Shown piece after piece: positions 63,649 through 64,000 of a DNA stretch of 64,000 bases (the stretch's first letter is position 1; every line of letters begins with the position of its first letter). Below the pieces are notes generated by a model. The model made no database searches and had not been told where the DNA came from. It saw only the letters and a list, made by a program, of their open reading frames with translations. The position numbers were made by a program, and so were the translations under genes. Source of the DNA: Microcebus murinus (taxonomy: Eukaryota; Chordata; Mammalia; Primates; Cheirogaleidae); assembly GCF_040939455.1 (NCBI RefSeq), contig NC_134126.1:248001-312000 (forward strand), read 5' to 3'.

Positions 63649-64000
63649 CCTGACCGCCTGCCGTGGGCGAGTGGACACAGCCAGATCCGAACTGCGCCCT
63701 GCCGGACCGTCTGCCGTGGGCGAGTGGACACAGCCTGATCCACACTGCGCCCTGCCTGCCCCTCTGCCGTGGGCGAGTGGAATCAGCCAGATCCGCACTG
63801 CGCCCTGCCTGACCATCTGCCGTGGGTGAGTGGACACAGCCAGATCCGCACTGCGCCCTGCCTAACCGCCTTCCGTGGGTGGGTGGACACAGCCAGATCC
63901 GCCCTGCGCCCTGCCTGCCCGTCTCCCCTGGGCGAGTGGACACAGCCAGATCCGCACTGCGCTCTGCCTGCCCGTCTACCGTGGGCGAGTGGACACAGCC
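63649..64000. repeat. 352-bp block identical to 2,492-2,843
   Basis: The final 352 bases match 2,492-2,843 base for base in my line-by-line comparison, at a distance of 61,157 bp. They include the rare markers CCGAACTGCGCCCTGCCGG, GTGGAATCAGCC and GGGTGGGTGG. The match begins right after a T/G difference at 63,648, where the preceding block stops. Block A of the 5' mosaic is therefore entered again at the right edge and probably continues outside the window. Confidence 0.9.

Larger units (their letters stand above)
1..64000. repeat. 53-bp GC-rich satellite array filling the window
   Basis: Every stretch I read is a copy of one unit of about 53 bp, always in the same orientation, giving about 1,200 units. 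The reference unit at 37,385-37,437 opens with GTGAGTGGACACAG (unit bases 1-14). It has a GATCC at bases 18-22, the imperfect dyad CGCACTGCG at 22-30, a pyrimidine-rich stretch at about 31-49, and ends in CCGTGG. Composition of that unit is 37 G+C of 53, with four CpGs. Most units differ from it at a few positions, chiefly GTGAG/GCGAG at the start, CGCACT/CACACT in the middle and GCCCGTCTCC, GACCGTCTGC or GACCGCCTGC near the end. Length changes are rare (units of 52, 48 or 20 bp). I saw no mobile element, unique flank or inverted unit. No known satellite family is recognised with confidence. The array extends beyond both window ends. Confidence 0.98.

Noticed and set aside
1..64000. CRISPR array
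   Set aside because: The regular spacing is superficially similar, but the entire unit repeats with no unique spacers, and no cas genes are present.
1..64000. Telomeric repeats or a subtelomere-telomere junction
   Set aside because: No runs of TTAGGG or its complement were seen. The GGGTGAG elements are part of the 53-bp unit.
1..64000. rRNA, tRNA or other structured RNA genes, terminators and promoters
   Set aside because: No sequence outside the repeat unit exists to hold them, and the unit itself has only a 4-bp-arm dyad.
1..64000. G-quadruplex tract
   Set aside because: Each unit has at most one GGG run with scattered GG, too far apart for a strong quadruplex motif on either strand.

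Overview
The whole 64-kb window is one uninterrupted, head-to-tail tandem array of a GC-rich repeat of about 53 bp, roughly 1,200 units. I found no unique sequence, protein-coding gene, RNA gene, transposon insertion or inverted segment anywhere in it. Both window ends lie inside the array, so its edges are not visible. A reference unit with the consensus sequence is 37,385-37,437. It is 37/53 G+C (about 70%), has four CpGs, and opens with GTGAGTGGACACAG.

The organism is not identifiable from the sequence. A long satellite or minisatellite array with higher-order duplications, and variation concentrated at CpG positions (CG to TG or CA), suggests a large, DNA-methylating eukaryotic genome, most likely a vertebrate, in a subtelomeric, pericentromeric or other heterochromatic setting. 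A bacterial or viral source is unlikely.

Layout, with block edges read by eye and good to about one unit. 1-10.5 kb is a mosaic of reused blocks, including a 1,320-bp tandem duplication (4,165-6,527) and a block present three times (about 2.3, 7.5 and 9.4 kb). 10,565-14,058 is a 2,014-bp (38-unit) tandem duplication. 14-18.9 kb is less ordered and shares blocks with 20.7-22.2 kb in a different order. 18,921-31,850 is a near-perfect 6,465-bp (122-unit) tandem duplication. 35,034-40,174 holds two copies of a 49/48-unit higher-order repeat with an 18-unit sub-block. 41.0-53.4 kb is about three copies of a composite higher-order repeat of 4.2-4.6 kb, and the middle copy lacks two separate 4-unit segments. 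53,495-61,620 is a 4,081-bp (exactly 77-unit) tandem duplication carrying the most diverged units of the window. 61.6-63.6 kb repeats the 50.8-53.4 kb type, and the last 352 bp are identical to 2,492-2,843.

There are no genes to connect. The very long minus-strand reading frames (up to 1,621 codons) arise because all three antisense frames of the consensus unit lack stops. 53 is not a multiple of three, so three units (159 bp) encode one 53-residue period. I read the window as satellite DNA shaped by unequal exchange and gene conversion. Whether it is transcribed, or forms a functional chromatin domain, cannot be decided from sequence alone.
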